From positions 1-64,000 of the forward strand of contig JAIXTE010000022.1 of assembly GCA_027484315.1 (NCBI GenBank): DNA of 64,000 nt, read 5' to 3'. Made by a program: the position numbers and the translations under genes. The notes under the pieces were generated by a model. That model was not told the DNA's origin, searched no databases, and saw only the letters and a list, made by a program, of their open reading frames with translations. The stretch is from Burkholderiales bacterium (GTDB taxonomy: Bacteria > Pseudomonadota > Gammaproteobacteria > Burkholderiales > Burkholderiaceae_B). Each line of letters starts with the position of its first letter. Positions within the stretch are counted from its first letter, which is position 1. Positions 43,150 to 53,174 of this stretch are shown in pieces.

Positions 43150-43984
43150 TCAGGCACAGCACCCGGTTCTTGAAATCGGGTGCTGCTGCAATTTTCCCAA
43201 TTAAATGCCCCCAACCGGCCACCGCCTGCTTCAGCGGGTTGGTGGTTAAAACTGGCGTTAGCGTGCCGTATACAGGCTTCACGCCCGGTAAAAACGCCCG
43301 ATAGGTGCCGAACCAGCGGTCCCACACAATCAAAATGCCGCCGTAATTGCAGTCGTGATATGCCTCATTTTTGGCGTGGTGTAAGCGGTGATGCTGGGGG
43401 CAATTGAAGACCTTTTCAATCCAGCCATTTACTTCAAAAGTTTCCGTGTGTATCCAGTACTGATACAGCAAGTTCACGGTGTGGGCGAAGGTCAGCACCA
43501 ACGGGTCCATGCCCAGCAGTGGCAAGGGCAACCAGAAAATGAACGAATAGAACGGGCCCAGAACAGACTGACGCAAGGCCGTACTCAGGTTGTAATGTTC
43601 ACTGGTGTGGTGGTTTGAATGCTCAGCCCAAAACATTGCACAGCGATGGGCCACGCGGTGATACCAGTAGTAGCAAAAATCATCGGCCACCAACAGCAGG
43701 GGTACAAACCACCAGCTTGAAATATCCCAACTCACCACCCGAAACTCGAACAGCCACAGCATGATGGGGTAAGCCCACAGCACGCTTAGGCCCATGGTGA
43801 GCAGCTTCAACGCACCCATCGCAATGGAACACAATGAATCATTCAGGGAATAACCTGCGTAATATCCGGCTGGCTTTTTGCTAATCGCCCAACCTTCAAG
43901 GGCCATCGCACCAAAGAAGTAGGGAATCGCGACCACGTACATCAGCAGGGTGAGCTGTTCATAATCAGGCAGTGACAAACCCAT
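43115..43984 (-). CDS. Sterol desaturase / fatty acid hydroxylase family protein (second copy type)
   Basis: A 289-residue membrane di-iron enzyme with histidine boxes HRVAH, HSNHHTSEHYN and HHRLHHAKNEAYHDCNYGG. These are in the order typical of the sterol desaturase branch, and the last box with NYGGILIVWDRWFGTY is diagnostic. Four or five hydrophobic helices surround the boxes. It differs in spacing and length from the hydroxylase at 28.9-29.6 kb. The substrate is unknown. Confidence 0.92.
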   Translation of the reverse strand: MGLSLPDYEQLTLLMYVVAIPYFFGAMALEGWAISKKPAGYYAGYSLNDSLCSIAMGALKLLTMGLSVLWAYPIMLWLFEFRVVSWDISSWWFVPLLLVADDFCYYWYHRVAHRCAMFWAEHSNHHTSEHYNLSTALRQSVLGPFYSFIFWLPLPLLGMDPLVLTFAHTVNLLYQYWIHTETFEVNGWIEKVFNCPQHHRLHHAKNEAYHDCNYGGILIVWDRWFGTYRAFLPGVKPVYGTLTPVLTTNPLKQAVAGWGHLIGKIAAAPDFKNRVLCLIKPPGWEPGKL

Positions 43985-44084
43985 GCATCCTCCGATCGAT
44001 ACAACACATTACAAATTATTTACTTAATGCGTCATATCGTAACGTGAGCCCTTAACTCACTCAATGCCGAGAATACAAAACCAA

Positions 44085-44113
44085 TAAAAAAGGCCCCTTG
44101 CGGGGCCCTTTTC
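44085..44113 (-). terminator. Rho-independent terminator after pstS
   Basis: A GC stem GGCCCC / GGGGCC with a 4-base loop, followed on the minus strand by a run of six T. It lies 22-50 bases beyond the pstS stop codon. Confidence 0.85.
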
Positions 44114-44134
44114 GATTCAACCTAAGTTGAGTCT

Positions 44135-45175
44135 TTACTTCATCGCGATTGCCTTGCCGTCGGTTGTCTTGACGGTTTTCCATGCATTTTCAATCAGCTT
44201 GACTGTTGCGTCTGGCAGTGGAACATAGTCCAGGTCAGAGGCCAGCTTGTCGCCTTTTGAATACGCCCAGTTAAAGAACTTCAGTACATCAGAGGCCTTG
44301 GCCGCGTCAGCCTGTTGTGTATGGAACAGGATGAATGTAGCACCAGTGATGGGCCAGGCTGTTTTGCCAGGCTGCAGTGTCAGGATCTCGTAGAAGCTGT
44401 TGGACCAGTCGGCACCAGCAGCCGCAGCTTTGAATGTTTCATCATCAGGCTGAACGAAATTGCCGTCTTTGTTGTTCAGTTGAGTGTGGGTCAGCTTGTT
44501 CTGCTTGGCGTAAGCATATTCCACGTAGCCGATTGAACCTGGCAGACGCTGCACGAAGGCTGAAACACCTTCGTTGCCCTTGCCACCCAAGCCTACTGGC
44601 CACTTCACTGCCGTGCCTTCACCCACTGTGCTCTTCCAGTCAGCGCTGACTTTGCTCAGGTAGTTTGTGAAAATGAAGGTTGTACCGGAACCATCTGCAC
44701 GACGAATCACGCTGATGTCAGTGTCTGGCAGCTTGACGCCTGGGTTCAGGTCTGCAATCGCCTTGTCGTTCCACTTGGTGATCTTGTTCAGGTAAATGTT
44801 GGCCAACACTTCGCCGCTCAGCTTCATCTGGCCAGGGGCCACACCTTGCAGGTTCACCACGGGCACAACGCCACCAATCACGGTCGGGAACTGCATCAAA
44901 CCTTTTTCTTTCAGGTCTTCAGGCTTCAAGGGCGCGTCAGACGCACCAAAGTCAACGGTCTTTGCGGTGATCTGCTTGATACCGCCACCGGAGCCGATGG
45001 ACTGGTAGTTCACCTTGTTGCCTGTTTCCTTGTTATAGGCATCGGCCCACTTGGAATAAACAGGGGCAGGGAAAGAAGCGCCAGCACCGGTAATTTCAGC
45101 GGCGTTTACAGAAGTCATGCTCAGGGCCAGGGCACCTGCAGAAATCGCTGTGGCGATTGTTTTAATGTTGAACAT
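44135..45175 (-). CDS. pstS: Phosphate ABC transporter substrate-binding protein PstS
   Basis: A 346-residue periplasmic protein with signal peptide ([20 protein letters not shown]). Phosphate-binding motifs are present: [34 protein letters not shown], and [15 protein letters not shown]. It captures phosphate for the PstCA permease. Here it is the last pst gene, 152 bases behind pstB, with its own terminator and Pho box in that gap, whereas pstS commonly leads the operon. Confidence 0.97.
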   Translation of the reverse strand: MFNIKTIATAISAGALALSMTSVNAAEITGAGASFPAPVYSKWADAYNKETGNKVNYQSIGSGGGIKQITAKTVDFGASDAPLKPEDLKEKGLMQFPTVIGGVVPVVNLQGVAPGQMKLSGEVLANIYLNKITKWNDKAIADLNPGVKLPDTDISVIRRADGSGTTFIFTNYLSKVSADWKSTVGEGTAVKWPVGLGGKGNEGVSAFVQRLPGSIGYVEYAYAKQNKLTHTQLNNKDGNFVQPDDETFKAAAAGADWSNSFYEILTLQPGKTAWPITGATFILFHTQQADAAKASDVLKFFNWAYSKGDKLASDLDYVPLPDATVKLIENAWKTVKTTDGKAIAMK

Positions 45176-45219
45176 TTTTCACCTCACTTATTAAAGTGAC
45201 TTCATCATGCAGCAGGAAT

Positions 45220-45237
45220 GTTTCAGAATCATGACAG
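45220..45237 (-). promoter_or_regulatory. Pho box upstream of pstS
   Basis: Read on the minus strand: CTGTCAT-gatt-CTGAAAC, two 7-base direct repeats 11 bases apart, a good match to the PhoB binding consensus. It lies 45-62 bases upstream of the pstS start codon. It implies separate phosphate-starvation control of pstS. Confidence 0.8.
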
Positions 45238-45262
45238 ATATAAGGCATTTACATAAATGTAA

Positions 45263-45296
45263 AAAAACCACATCTGGCAGCCCAAATGTGGTTTTT
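45263..45296 (-). terminator. Terminator/attenuator between pstB and pstS
   Basis: An 11-base stem AAAAACCACAT / ATGTGGTTTTT with a T-run on the minus strand. It lies 32 bases after the pstB stop and before the pstS Pho box, so pstCAB and pstS are probably separate transcripts. Confidence 0.8.
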
Positions 45297-45327
45297 AGTC
45301 ATACGTACCGCAAGTTGAATAGCCAAA

Positions 45328-46104
45328 TCAGCCAAATCGACCCGTGATGTAGTTTTCTGTTTCCTGCTTCTTGGGCTTCAGGAAAATCTGGTCAGTCACA
45401 CCGAATTCGATCAACTCACCCAGGTACATGTAAGCGGTGTAGTCCGACACACGGGCAGCCTGTTGCATGTTGTGGGTCACGATCACCACGGTGTAATCTT
45501 CTTTCAGCTCGGTGATCAGTTCTTCAATACTGGCCGTTGAAATTGGGTCGAGCGCAGAACAGGGCTCATCCAGCAGCAAAATTTCTGGCTTGATCGCAAT
45601 GCCACGGGCAATGCACAAGCGCTGCTGCTGGCCACCCGACAAACCGTTGCCGCTTTGGTGCAACTTGTCTTTTACTTCCTTCCACAGCGCAGCCTTGGTC
45701 AGTGCCCACTCAACGCGCTCTTCCATTTCACCCTTGGACAGCTTTTCAAACAGGCGCACACCAAAAGCAATATTCTCGTAGATCGACATGGGAAAAGGAG
45801 TGGGCTTCTGAAACACCATGCCAATTTTCGAGCGAATCAGTGCAATGTCTTTTTTGCTGGTGATCAGGTCTTCCCCGTCCATCAAGATCTGGCCTTCTGC
45901 ACGCTGCTCGGGATACAGGGCGTACATCTTGTTGAAGGTACGCAGCAGGGTGGACTTACCACAGCCAGATGGACCAATGAAGGCGGTCACTTTCTTTTCA
46001 GGAATGGTCAGGTTGACCGACTTCAGCGCATGAAAATCGCCGTAATAGAAGTTCAAATCCTTGACTTCCAGTTTCGTTTTTTCAACAACAACGGTATTGG
46101 GCAT
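45328..46104 (-). CDS. pstB: Phosphate ABC transporter ATPase PstB
   Basis: A 258-residue ABC ATPase: Walker [11 protein letters not shown]-loop [12 protein letters not shown], signature [14 protein letters not shown], Walker [15 protein letters not shown]-loop [10 protein letters not shown]. The FQKPTPFP segment is diagnostic for PstB. It powers phosphate uptake from the cytosolic face. The start at 46104 has GAAGG 7 bases upstream; a TTG at 46125 is possible. Confidence 0.97.
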   Translation of the reverse strand: MPNTVVVEKTKLEVKDLNFYYGDFHALKSVNLTIPEKKVTAFIGPSGCGKSTLLRTFNKMYALYPEQRAEGQILMDGEDLITSKKDIALIRSKIGMVFQKPTPFPMSIYENIAFGVRLFEKLSKGEMEERVEWALTKAALWKEVKDKLHQSGNGLSGGQQQRLCIARGIAIKPEILLLDEPCSALDPISTASIEELITELKEDYTVVIVTHNMQQAARVSDYTAYMYLGELIEFGVTDQIFLKPKKQETENYITGRFG

Positions 46105-46137
46105 TTTTAGGCCTTCAAAGGTCAATTATCTGTTCAA

Positions 46138-47055
46138 TTATTTTGAATTTTTCAACAAAGATCGGGCAATGATATTCAAGACCAACACGCCAGCGGTGAT
46201 CAGGAATACGCCGGCCCAAGCCAGCTCTTGCCATTCCTTGAACGGGCTCAAGGCGAAGTTGAAAATCATCACCGGCAGGTTGGCCATCGGCTTCATCATG
46301 TCGGTGTTCCAGAACTGGTTCGACAAGGCCGTGAACAGCAAGGGTGCGGTTTCACCTGCAATTCGGGCCACTGACAGCAGGATGCCCGTCAGAATACCGG
46401 CGTAGCTGGCCTTCACTGTGATGGACATCACCATCTTCCACTTGGGCGTGCCCAGTGCAAAAGCGGCTTCACGCAGGGCATCAGGCACCAGGCGCAACAT
46501 GTTTTCGGTGGTGCGGATCACGATTGGAATCTGGATCAGCGCCAAGGCCACAACACCGGCCCAAGCCGAAAAGTGTCCCATGATGCGAACCATGACCGCA
46601 TACACGAACAAGCCGATCACAATCGATGGTGCAGACAGCAAAATGTCGTTGATGAAACGCACCGAACTGGCCAGCTTGTTGTCCTTTCTTGACTCCGCCA
46701 GATGCACACCCGCCAGAATACCCAGTGGTGTACCAAACAGCGTGGCAAAACCCACCATCAGCAAAGTACCCGTGATGGCGTTGGCCAGGCCACCGCCTTC
46801 CACACCCGGCGGAGGTGTCATTTCAGTGAACAACTGCCACGACAGGCCATTGATGCCCAAAGTCACCGTAGTGTAAAGAATCCAGATTAACCAGAACAGG
46901 CCAAACGCCATGGCCGCCAATGACAGCGTCAGCGCGATCGAATTGACGAACTTGCGCTTGGCTTGCATTTTGATGCGCATCCGCTCATCCGTGGCCACAG
47001 TGGTCACCATATTGTCTTTTGCACCTGAAACAGGGGTTTGATATACGCTAGCCAT
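46138..47055 (-). CDS. pstA: Phosphate ABC transporter permease PstA
   Basis: A 305-residue inner-membrane protein with six helices. [16 protein letters not shown] and [19 protein letters not shown] form the EAA coupling loop, and [19 protein letters not shown] is typical of PstA. GGGAG precedes the ATG. It starts 3 bases after the pstC stop codon. Confidence 0.96.
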   Translation of the reverse strand: MASVYQTPVSGAKDNMVTTVATDERMRIKMQAKRKFVNSIALTLSLAAMAFGLFWLIWILYTTVTLGINGLSWQLFTEMTPPPGVEGGGLANAITGTLLMVGFATLFGTPLGILAGVHLAESRKDNKLASSVRFINDILLSAPSIVIGLFVYAVMVRIMGHFSAWAGVVALALIQIPIVIRTTENMLRLVPDALREAAFALGTPKWKMVMSITVKASYAGILTGILLSVARIAGETAPLLFTALSNQFWNTDMMKPMANLPVMIFNFALSPFKEWQELAWAGVFLITAGVLVLNIIARSLLKNSK

Positions 47056-47058
47056 GGC

Positions 47059-48009
47059 TTATCTCCCGTTGCTCGACAGTTTGGCCAACAACAGTTTTGA
47101 TGCCACCAACACAAAGAATGTGATTACAAACAGGATCAGACCCAGTTCCATCAGCGCCGAGGTGTGCAAGCCGGCATCTGCTTCGGCAAACTCATTCGCC
47201 AACGCTGAAGTAATGCTGTTCCCTGGCGAGAACAATGAAATGTCGTTCAGGTAGTTTGTATTGCCGATTACGAAAGTCACGGCCATGGTTTCACCCAAGG
47301 CACGACCCAAGCCCAACATCACGCCACCAATCACCCCTACTTTGGTGTGGGGCAGCACGATTTTCCAGATTACTTCCCAAGTGGTGCAACCCATGCCGTA
47401 ACCAGCTTCCTTCAGCATCACGGGTGTCACCTCAAACACATCGCGCATGACGGCGGCAATGTACGGAATGATCATGATGGCCAGTACCACGCCGGCGCAC
47501 AACAAACCGATGCCAATGGGCGGGCCAGAAAACAAGGCGCCAATCACAGGTACTTTACCCAATGTCGCGCCCAAGGGCCCTTGAATGTACTTGGCAAAAA
47601 TCGGCGCAAACACCAGCAAGCCCCACATGCCGTAAACAATCGATGGCACAGCAGCCAACAGTTCAATCGCGGTGCCTAATGGGCGACGCAACCAGGGCGG
47701 TGCCAATTCAGTCAGAAACAACGCGATGCCAAAGCTGACGGGAACGGCAATAATCAAGGCGATGAACGAGGTTACCAGGGTGCCGTAAATCGGCACCAAG
47801 GCGCCATATTCATCAATGGGGGGATCCCAGTTGGCAGTGAACAGGAAATCAAAACCAAACGCAGTGATGGTGGGCCAGGAAGCCACAATCAGGGAGGCAA
47901 TGATTCCACCCAGCAGCAGCAGGGTGAACACCGATGCGCCGCTGGTTAACAGGCCAAAAATGGCGTCGCCCCGTTTGGTCGGGACCTTGATCGTCGAGTT
48001 ATTGGACAT
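47059..48009 (-). CDS. pstC: Phosphate ABC transporter permease PstC
   Basis: A 316-residue inner-membrane protein with six helices. [33 protein letters not shown] and the EAA loop [19 protein letters not shown] are PstC features. It is the first gene of the pstCAB run and is preceded by a phased Pho box. Confidence 0.96.
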   Translation of the reverse strand: MSNNSTIKVPTKRGDAIFGLLTSGASVFTLLLLGGIIASLIVASWPTITAFGFDFLFTANWDPPIDEYGALVPIYGTLVTSFIALIIAVPVSFGIALFLTELAPPWLRRPLGTAIELLAAVPSIVYGMWGLLVFAPIFAKYIQGPLGATLGKVPVIGALFSGPPIGIGLLCAGVVLAIMIIPYIAAVMRDVFEVTPVMLKEAGYGMGCTTWEVIWKIVLPHTKVGVIGGVMLGLGRALGETMAVTFVIGNTNYLNDISLFSPGNSITSALANEFAEADAGLHTSALMELGLILFVITFFVLVASKLLLAKLSSNGR

Positions 48010-48070
48010 GTTGGTAAATGGTTAATCCAGCAGAAGATGTCACGCAGACCCACAAGGGTATCCAAGAATT

Positions 48071-48099
48071 ATGACAAAAAAGTGACAAATTTTTGACGT
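48071..48099 (-). promoter_or_regulatory. Triple-phased Pho box upstream of pstC
   Basis: On the plus strand ATGACAA (48071), GTGACAA (48082) and TTGACGT (48093) recur at an exact 11-base period; on the minus strand these read TTGTCAT, TTGTCAC and ACGTCAA. Two repeats fit the PhoB consensus well and the third is weaker. The site is 62-90 bases upstream of the pstC start codon. Confidence 0.8.
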
Positions 48100-48143
48100 A
48101 CTCGTGAAATTGAATATCAGGACACGAAAACGTGGTTAAAAAC

Positions 48144-50126
48144 TCAAAGCGGTTTGCGCTTCATGAACGTGATGGGTACCACCGACGGGGGCGGGCTGTT
48201 GAATATGTCTTTGCGCATTTTACCCATGATGTGCATTTCGCAGGGTTTGCAATCGAACTTCAGGGTGTACTTCTGATCCCCATTGACCAGCACCATCGGT
48301 TCGGCCTTCACCTGCCCCTGAACCCCTGCCACCCCTTTGGCTTGTTTTGGGCACAAGTTAAACGAAAATCGCAGACAATGCTTGGTGATCATGACCGGCA
48401 CTTCACCTGCCTCCTCGTGCGCCTCATAGGCAGCCGCAATCATTTCCACGCCGTGCTTGCGATAAAACTCGCGTGCCTTGTCGTTGTAAACGTTGGCCAA
48501 AAAGCTCAATGACTTTTCCGGGTAGTCCACATAGGGCTGCACTGGCTCTTTACGCGGCGGGCGCTGCCATGCTGTTACCCGTGCATTATTCAAGGCCTCA
48601 ATGGCCTCCCGGCGCATCCCGTTAAGAACGCTGGCCGGGACAAACCAGGGTTGGCTCAAGTGCACATTCAAACCCAGGGCTGAAAAGTCGGTGCCACCCA
48701 GCTTGGCCAAATGGGTTTTAATGCTGTCCACAGCAGTGTCCGCTTGCTTGGCCAATTCCAGCACCATTTCCACCTGCGACAGGGCCGAAACGCCATCTTC
48801 ATCGGTCAGGCCAAGTTGCAGGCCCTTCAACTGATCACCTTCCATCCACTCGGTCAGGGTCAGCCACAAGCCAATCCGTCGCTCGGCGCTTTCCTTGGCC
48901 AAGGCCATGTCCCAGGCGTGGTCGCGGTTGCGGTGCACGGGCAAGCCCGCCTTCAAGCCACCATAGCTGGCAATCGGGTCTTTCGGAAACACGCGGTACA
49001 CAGCCTGCCCCTCACCTTTGCTGTGAAGCTTCTCCGCACGGTTCACATGCAAACCCACCACTTCCCGTTTGCGCATGAAGTTCAGGCCGTCGCCATTGTT
49101 GAGTTCATCACTGGTTTGAACGTCAATGCTTTTGTCGTTCACCGCCACCACGTGGCCCACAGGCTGACCAATGAACTTGGGTGAATCAAAAGCACCAATG
49201 TCGATTTTCCGGCCACTGGCAAAGTAATCCGTGGCACCCCGATGAAAATTCCGGTCGGGGTCGGGGCGGAAATAGTGCCGCGTTTGTCCGCTGGACGCGC
49301 GGGTGAATTCGCCGCGCTGCTCCATGATTTCATCCAACAGAATACGGTAATGGGCCGTGATGTTCTTCACATAGGCCATGTCCTTGTAGCGTCCTTCAAT
49401 CTTGAAGGAACGCACCCCGGCATCAATCAAATGCTCCAGGTTGCCGCTCTGGTTGTTGTCTTTCATCGACAACAAGTGCTTGTCGAAAGCCACCACTGCA
49501 CCACTTTGGTCGGTCAAAGTGTAAGGCAAGCGGCAAGCCTGAGAACAATCGCCCCGGTTGGCACTTCGGCCTGTTTCGGCATGGCTGATGTAGCACTGGC
49601 CTGAAAACGCCACACACAGCGCACCGTGAATGAAATATTCGATGGTGGCTGAGTCGCCTACCGCACCATGCACCGCTGCAATTTCCTTCACGGTCAGCTC
49701 ACGGGCCAGCACCAACTGTGAAAAACCACTGTCTGCCAAGAATTTCGCTTTTTCCACAGTGCGAATGTCGCACTGGGTGCTGGCATGCAGTTGTATCGGA
49801 GGCAAGTCCATTTCCAGCAGGCCCATGTCCTGAATGATCAGGGCATCCACACCTGCGTCGTACAACTGCCAAACCAGCTTGCGGGCTTCTTCCAGCTCGG
49901 CATCGTGCAAAATCGTGTTGATGGTCGTGAAAATTCGGGCGTGATAGCGGTGTGCAAACTCGACCAGCTTTGCAATATCTGCCACTGAATTGGCCGCATT
50001 GGCGCGCGCACCAAAGGTTGGGCCGCCCAGGTAAACCGCGTCTGCACCATGCAGAATCGCCTGGCGACCGATCTCAACGTCGCGTGCGGGGGCTAGCAAT
50101 TCCAACTCGTGTGGCAACAAACTCAT
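48144..50126 (-). CDS. rlhA: U32 family protein, RlhA-like 23S rRNA hydroxylase
   Basis: A 660-residue protein. Its N-terminal half is a peptidase U32-family TIM barrel: LELLAPARDVEIGRQAILHGADAVYLGG, then IQLHASTQCDIRTVEKAKFL. The Fe-S or metal cysteines lie in CVAFSGQCYISHAETGRSANRGDCSQACR. The overall length and the extra C-terminal region match E. coli RlhA, which hydroxylates C2501 of 23S rRNA, rather than the shorter TrhP, UbiU or UbiV. The start at 50126 was chosen as the first residue of the typical leader; a TTG at 50150 is possible. Expect prephenate-dependent activity if the E. coli model holds. Confidence 0.82.
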   Translation of the reverse strand: MSLLPHELELLAPARDVEIGRQAILHGADAVYLGGPTFGARANAANSVADIAKLVEFAHRYHARIFTTINTILHDAELEEARKLVWQLYDAGVDALIIQDMGLLEMDLPPIQLHASTQCDIRTVEKAKFLADSGFSQLVLARELTVKEIAAVHGAVGDSATIEYFIHGALCVAFSGQCYISHAETGRSANRGDCSQACRLPYTLTDQSGAVVAFDKHLLSMKDNNQSGNLEHLIDAGVRSFKIEGRYKDMAYVKNITAHYRILLDEIMEQRGEFTRASSGQTRHYFRPDPDRNFHRGATDYFASGRKIDIGAFDSPKFIGQPVGHVVAVNDKSIDVQTSDELNNGDGLNFMRKREVVGLHVNRAEKLHSKGEGQAVYRVFPKDPIASYGGLKAGLPVHRNRDHAWDMALAKESAERRIGLWLTLTEWMEGDQLKGLQLGLTDEDGVSALSQVEMVLELAKQADTAVDSIKTHLAKLGGTDFSALGLNVHLSQPWFVPASVLNGMRREAIEALNNARVTAWQRPPRKEPVQPYVDYPEKSLSFLANVYNDKAREFYRKHGVEMIAAAYEAHEEAGEVPVMITKHCLRFSFNLCPKQAKGVAGVQGQVKAEPMVLVNGDQKYTLKFDCKPCEMHIMGKMRKDIFNSPPPSVVPITFMKRKPL

Positions 50127-50334
50127 GATTTCACTGGCATTTTCAGACAAGGGTGAACATTATTTCAAAAAGCGGGGCCGAATGAAAGCAAAACCTTGGT
50201 TGCCACTGCAATCAGTTTTAATTTAATGACACTGCACGGGCCCACCCCCTGAACAAAGCCCGCTAGAAGCCAAATTCCAGCATTTGACCGCAATCCACTT
50301 TACACTTTGTCACAAATCATTTGAGCAGTTTGTG

Positions 50335-52236
50335 ATGCAACCCCACCCCGTTCAGTTCTTCCTCCTCCTTGTCGCACTTGCCCTATGTGGTCAGGCCACA
50401 GCATCGACCAACAGCACGGCACGCAATGCACTTGAAACTGTTCAGGACTGGCGGCAAGTCATTCCCCCTGCCACCAGCCCAGCAAAACAAGCCATTGTTC
50501 AAGCTCGCAACAGCCGACTTGGAGTTTCTGCCCAACTTCAGTTTGATCTTGAAGAACTGCATGGCACGCTCAAGCCGATTCAGGCTGGGTCCCCGATTTC
50601 ACTGGAAAACACCTCGACATTCGACGTACAGGTGAGCCACGCTCGCCTGAGAATTTCAGACGGGGTGCTGCAAACACTGGTGCAAACCGAGTTAAGCACC
50701 AGCAACGCGCCACTTCGAATCAAGCAGGTACGAACCCGGCCCGACGGGATTTTGATCACAGGCGACATTCGACGCCTGGGCCTTTGGATTCCTTTTGAAA
50801 TGGAGGGTATGCCTTCCGTGTTGAACAACAGGGAAATCGGGCTGACTCCCAGCCTGCTCAAAGTGGCGGGTATCCCTGTTTACAAGGCCTTGCTGGCGAC
50901 CAATATTCAATTGCAGGCCCTGGTTGACATGAAATCGAAGGCCGTGCGCTTGCAAGGGCAAGCCATGGTGCTTCGCCTGGACGAATTGCTGCCAGCCCCA
51001 GCCATTTCATTTGACCTAGGCGCCATTCAACTCGGCCAGGGTCAAGTGAAAGTGTCATTGGGCAATTCAGACATGCCAGCCTTTTTTTGCGGTACACAAT
51101 GTCCGGGTAACTTTGTTTACACAACCGGCGGAGAACTGCGAGCAGCCGGCATGCTGCTGTCAGGCCAACCCGCCTTGATCACGGGTGCGCCCAGTGTTGC
51201 CTTGCCAGTGAGCTTGCATGAACTGAATCAGCTGATCCAGACCAGCACCATGCAGTTGCGAGCCGATGGTGCAATCTGGATCAGCGCGCAGGAAGGGCCT
51301 TTGGGTGAAGACGAATCGGCCTTGCTTGCCAATGGAGAACAGGCCATGAAACAGTTGGATCAACATTTGGATATCCACGGACAGAAACAAGCTGTCACCC
51401 TGGCCGTTCACCAGGCCACCCTGTTGTCGAGAGAAGGCATTGAATTGCGTGTTGACAAACTGTTGGCCAGCACCCATGCAACCGATTTGGGTCAGTTACC
51501 CACCGCGCCACAAACCGTGTACACCGGTGATATTTCGCTGGATGGCAATGGCCTGAACACGCTGATGAACACATCCCTGTTCAACTACGAAGACAGCCCA
51601 ATTCGCAAGGTGCGCAGCAAAATAGGAGCACCACTTTTAGAGCTTGCCTTGCAGGTCAGGCCAGAAATTTTTGGCATTCCACTGATTTGGCTACCCGCCA
51701 AACTCAGCGGGGAACTGCAGGTGTCAAGCGACAAACTGCACCTTGAGTTCACGCCCACGCAGGTACGGGTGCTCGGTTTATCGGCATTGCCCGTGCTTGA
51801 TTTTCTTGGCGTGTCGCTCGACAGCCTGATCGGGATCGACCGGCCGGCGGTCAAGCTGACAGGCAATACCTTGCGCATTGCGTTGAACAAGGCACTGCCG
51901 CCCTTGCAATTGAACACTCGTCTGCTTGCCATCAAAGCCGGGGAAAGTTCACCTTGGGGGCCATTCCTGCAAATCAGCGTAGGCCTGCAAGCCGAGGACG
52001 CACGCCTCGACGCTCAAAGTGTAATGGAGCAGTTGCCAAAGGGCCTGTGGATGAACACGCCAGAATTCACCGCATTGGGCATGCGCACGGGCCCAACGCT
52101 GGGCCATGTGTACAACGCCAGGCGCGATGAACGATTGACAATCGACCTGGCCCAATACCCAGACCTGCTCAGCGCCGCCACCATTCGACTGCCCAAAAAA
52201 GAACGGGTTTGGGTCAGCATGCCGACACAGCCTTAA
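50335..52236 (+). CDS. Secreted protein of unknown function with internal duplication
   Basis: A 633-residue protein with signal peptide (FFLLLVALALCGQATA). I do not recognise the family. Two long segments, about residues 100-240 and 400-545 of the mature frame, run in parallel: GVLQTLVQTEL then IKQVRTRPDG against GLNTLMNTSL then IRKVRSKIGA, and VAGIPVYKALLATNIQL then VRLQGQAM against VLGLSALPVLDFLGVSL then VKLTGNTL. Each has the alternating beta pattern of LmeA/DUF2993-like or TULIP-type lipid-binding folds, so a periplasmic lipid-handling role is a guess. A CGTQCPG cysteine pair lies between the two copies. It is divergent from the RlhA-like gene and convergent with the AEC transporter. Confidence 0.75.
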   Translation: MQPHPVQFFLLLVALALCGQATASTNSTARNALETVQDWRQVIPPATSPAKQAIVQARNSRLGVSAQLQFDLEELHGTLKPIQAGSPISLENTSTFDVQVSHARLRISDGVLQTLVQTELSTSNAPLRIKQVRTRPDGILITGDIRRLGLWIPFEMEGMPSVLNNREIGLTPSLLKVAGIPVYKALLATNIQLQALVDMKSKAVRLQGQAMVLRLDELLPAPAISFDLGAIQLGQGQVKVSLGNSDMPAFFCGTQCPGNFVYTTGGELRAAGMLLSGQPALITGAPSVALPVSLHELNQLIQTSTMQLRADGAIWISAQEGPLGEDESALLANGEQAMKQLDQHLDIHGQKQAVTLAVHQATLLSREGIELRVDKLLASTHATDLGQLPTAPQTVYTGDISLDGNGLNTLMNTSLFNYEDSPIRKVRSKIGAPLLELALQVRPEIFGIPLIWLPAKLSGELQVSSDKLHLEFTPTQVRVLGLSALPVLDFLGVSLDSLIGIDRPAVKLTGNTLRIALNKALPPLQLNTRLLAIKAGESSPWGPFLQISVGLQAEDARLDAQSVMEQLPKGLWMNTPEFTALGMRTGPTLGHVYNARRDERLTIDLAQYPDLLSAATIRLPKKERVWVSMPTQP

Positions 52237-52251
52237 AAAATGAACGTGGCT

Positions 52252-53124
52252 TTAAAGCACCCAGAACAGAGCCATTGGAACAAACAACAGGCTCATCAAA
52301 TTGCCCATCATCACCAGGGATGCCACACGCTGGGGTTCCAAACCGTATTTCTCGGCAAATACAAAACTGAGCACAGCGGGCGGCAAGGCACCAAACACAA
52401 TCAGCATGGCAGCATGTTCCGTGCTCAAAGGCAGCAACCAGACACACAGGGCCGCAAATATCAAACCGGTTAGGGGACACAACACGCCACCGATCACCCC
52501 CAGTTTCACATCGGAAAAATCAGCCTGGGTCAGGCGCACACCCAAAGAAAACAGCAAGAGAGGAATCGACACATCGCCAATCATGTCGATGGCGAAATAC
52601 AAGGGCTCCCACACCTGGATGTTCAACACACTGACCAGCAAACCCGCAATCGAGGCAGCAATCACCGGTTCTTTCCACAACATCAGGATCCGGGCATTGG
52701 GGCTCATCATCCAGGTACCCAGCGAGTAGTGCAGCGTGTTGCCCACCAAAAACAACATCACCGCAGCGGGTAGGGCCTGTTCGCCAAACGCCAGAATGGC
52801 CAGCGGCAAGCCCATGTTGCCGCAGTTGTTGAACATCATGGGGGGCACGAAGATCTTGGCATCAATGCCCAAAAGTCGGCCGATGGGCCAGGCCAGCAAC
52901 CCGGAACCCAGCACCACGATGGCACCACCCACCGCCAACAACCAGTAGGCCTCTAAGTCAAATGACTTGCTCGCCAGCGCAGAAAACACCAGCGCTGGGA
53001 CAAAAATTTCCATGTTCAACTGGTTGGCAAAGCGCATGTCCGGCTTTTTGACCCGTCCGTACCAATACCCCAAGGCCACCACCGCAAACACTGGGAAAAT
53101 TACTGCAACAATGCGCAAAAACAT
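52252..53124 (-). CDS. AEC (auxin efflux carrier) family transporter
   Basis: A 290-residue membrane protein with about ten helices. It has the AEC N-terminal motif VVALGYWYGR, ANQLNMEIFVPALVFSAL, and FNNCGNMGLPLAIL, where the crossover N-C-G-N-x-G is diagnostic. Bacterial members export organic acids such as malate or malonate. It is 50 bases downstream of the LysR-type gene, on the same strand. Confidence 0.93.
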   Translation of the reverse strand: MFLRIVAVIFPVFAVVALGYWYGRVKKPDMRFANQLNMEIFVPALVFSALASKSFDLEAYWLLAVGGAIVVLGSGLLAWPIGRLLGIDAKIFVPPMMFNNCGNMGLPLAILAFGEQALPAAVMLFLVGNTLHYSLGTWMMSPNARILMLWKEPVIAASIAGLLVSVLNIQVWEPLYFAIDMIGDVSIPLLLFSLGVRLTQADFSDVKLGVIGGVLCPLTGLIFAALCVWLLPLSTEHAAMLIVFGALPPAVLSFVFAEKYGLEPQRVASLVMMGNLMSLLFVPMALFWVL

Positions 53125-53174
53125 AAGAAACCGTGCGGAAAATGGCTTGAAAGGTCGAAGTGTACTGCAAGGTT

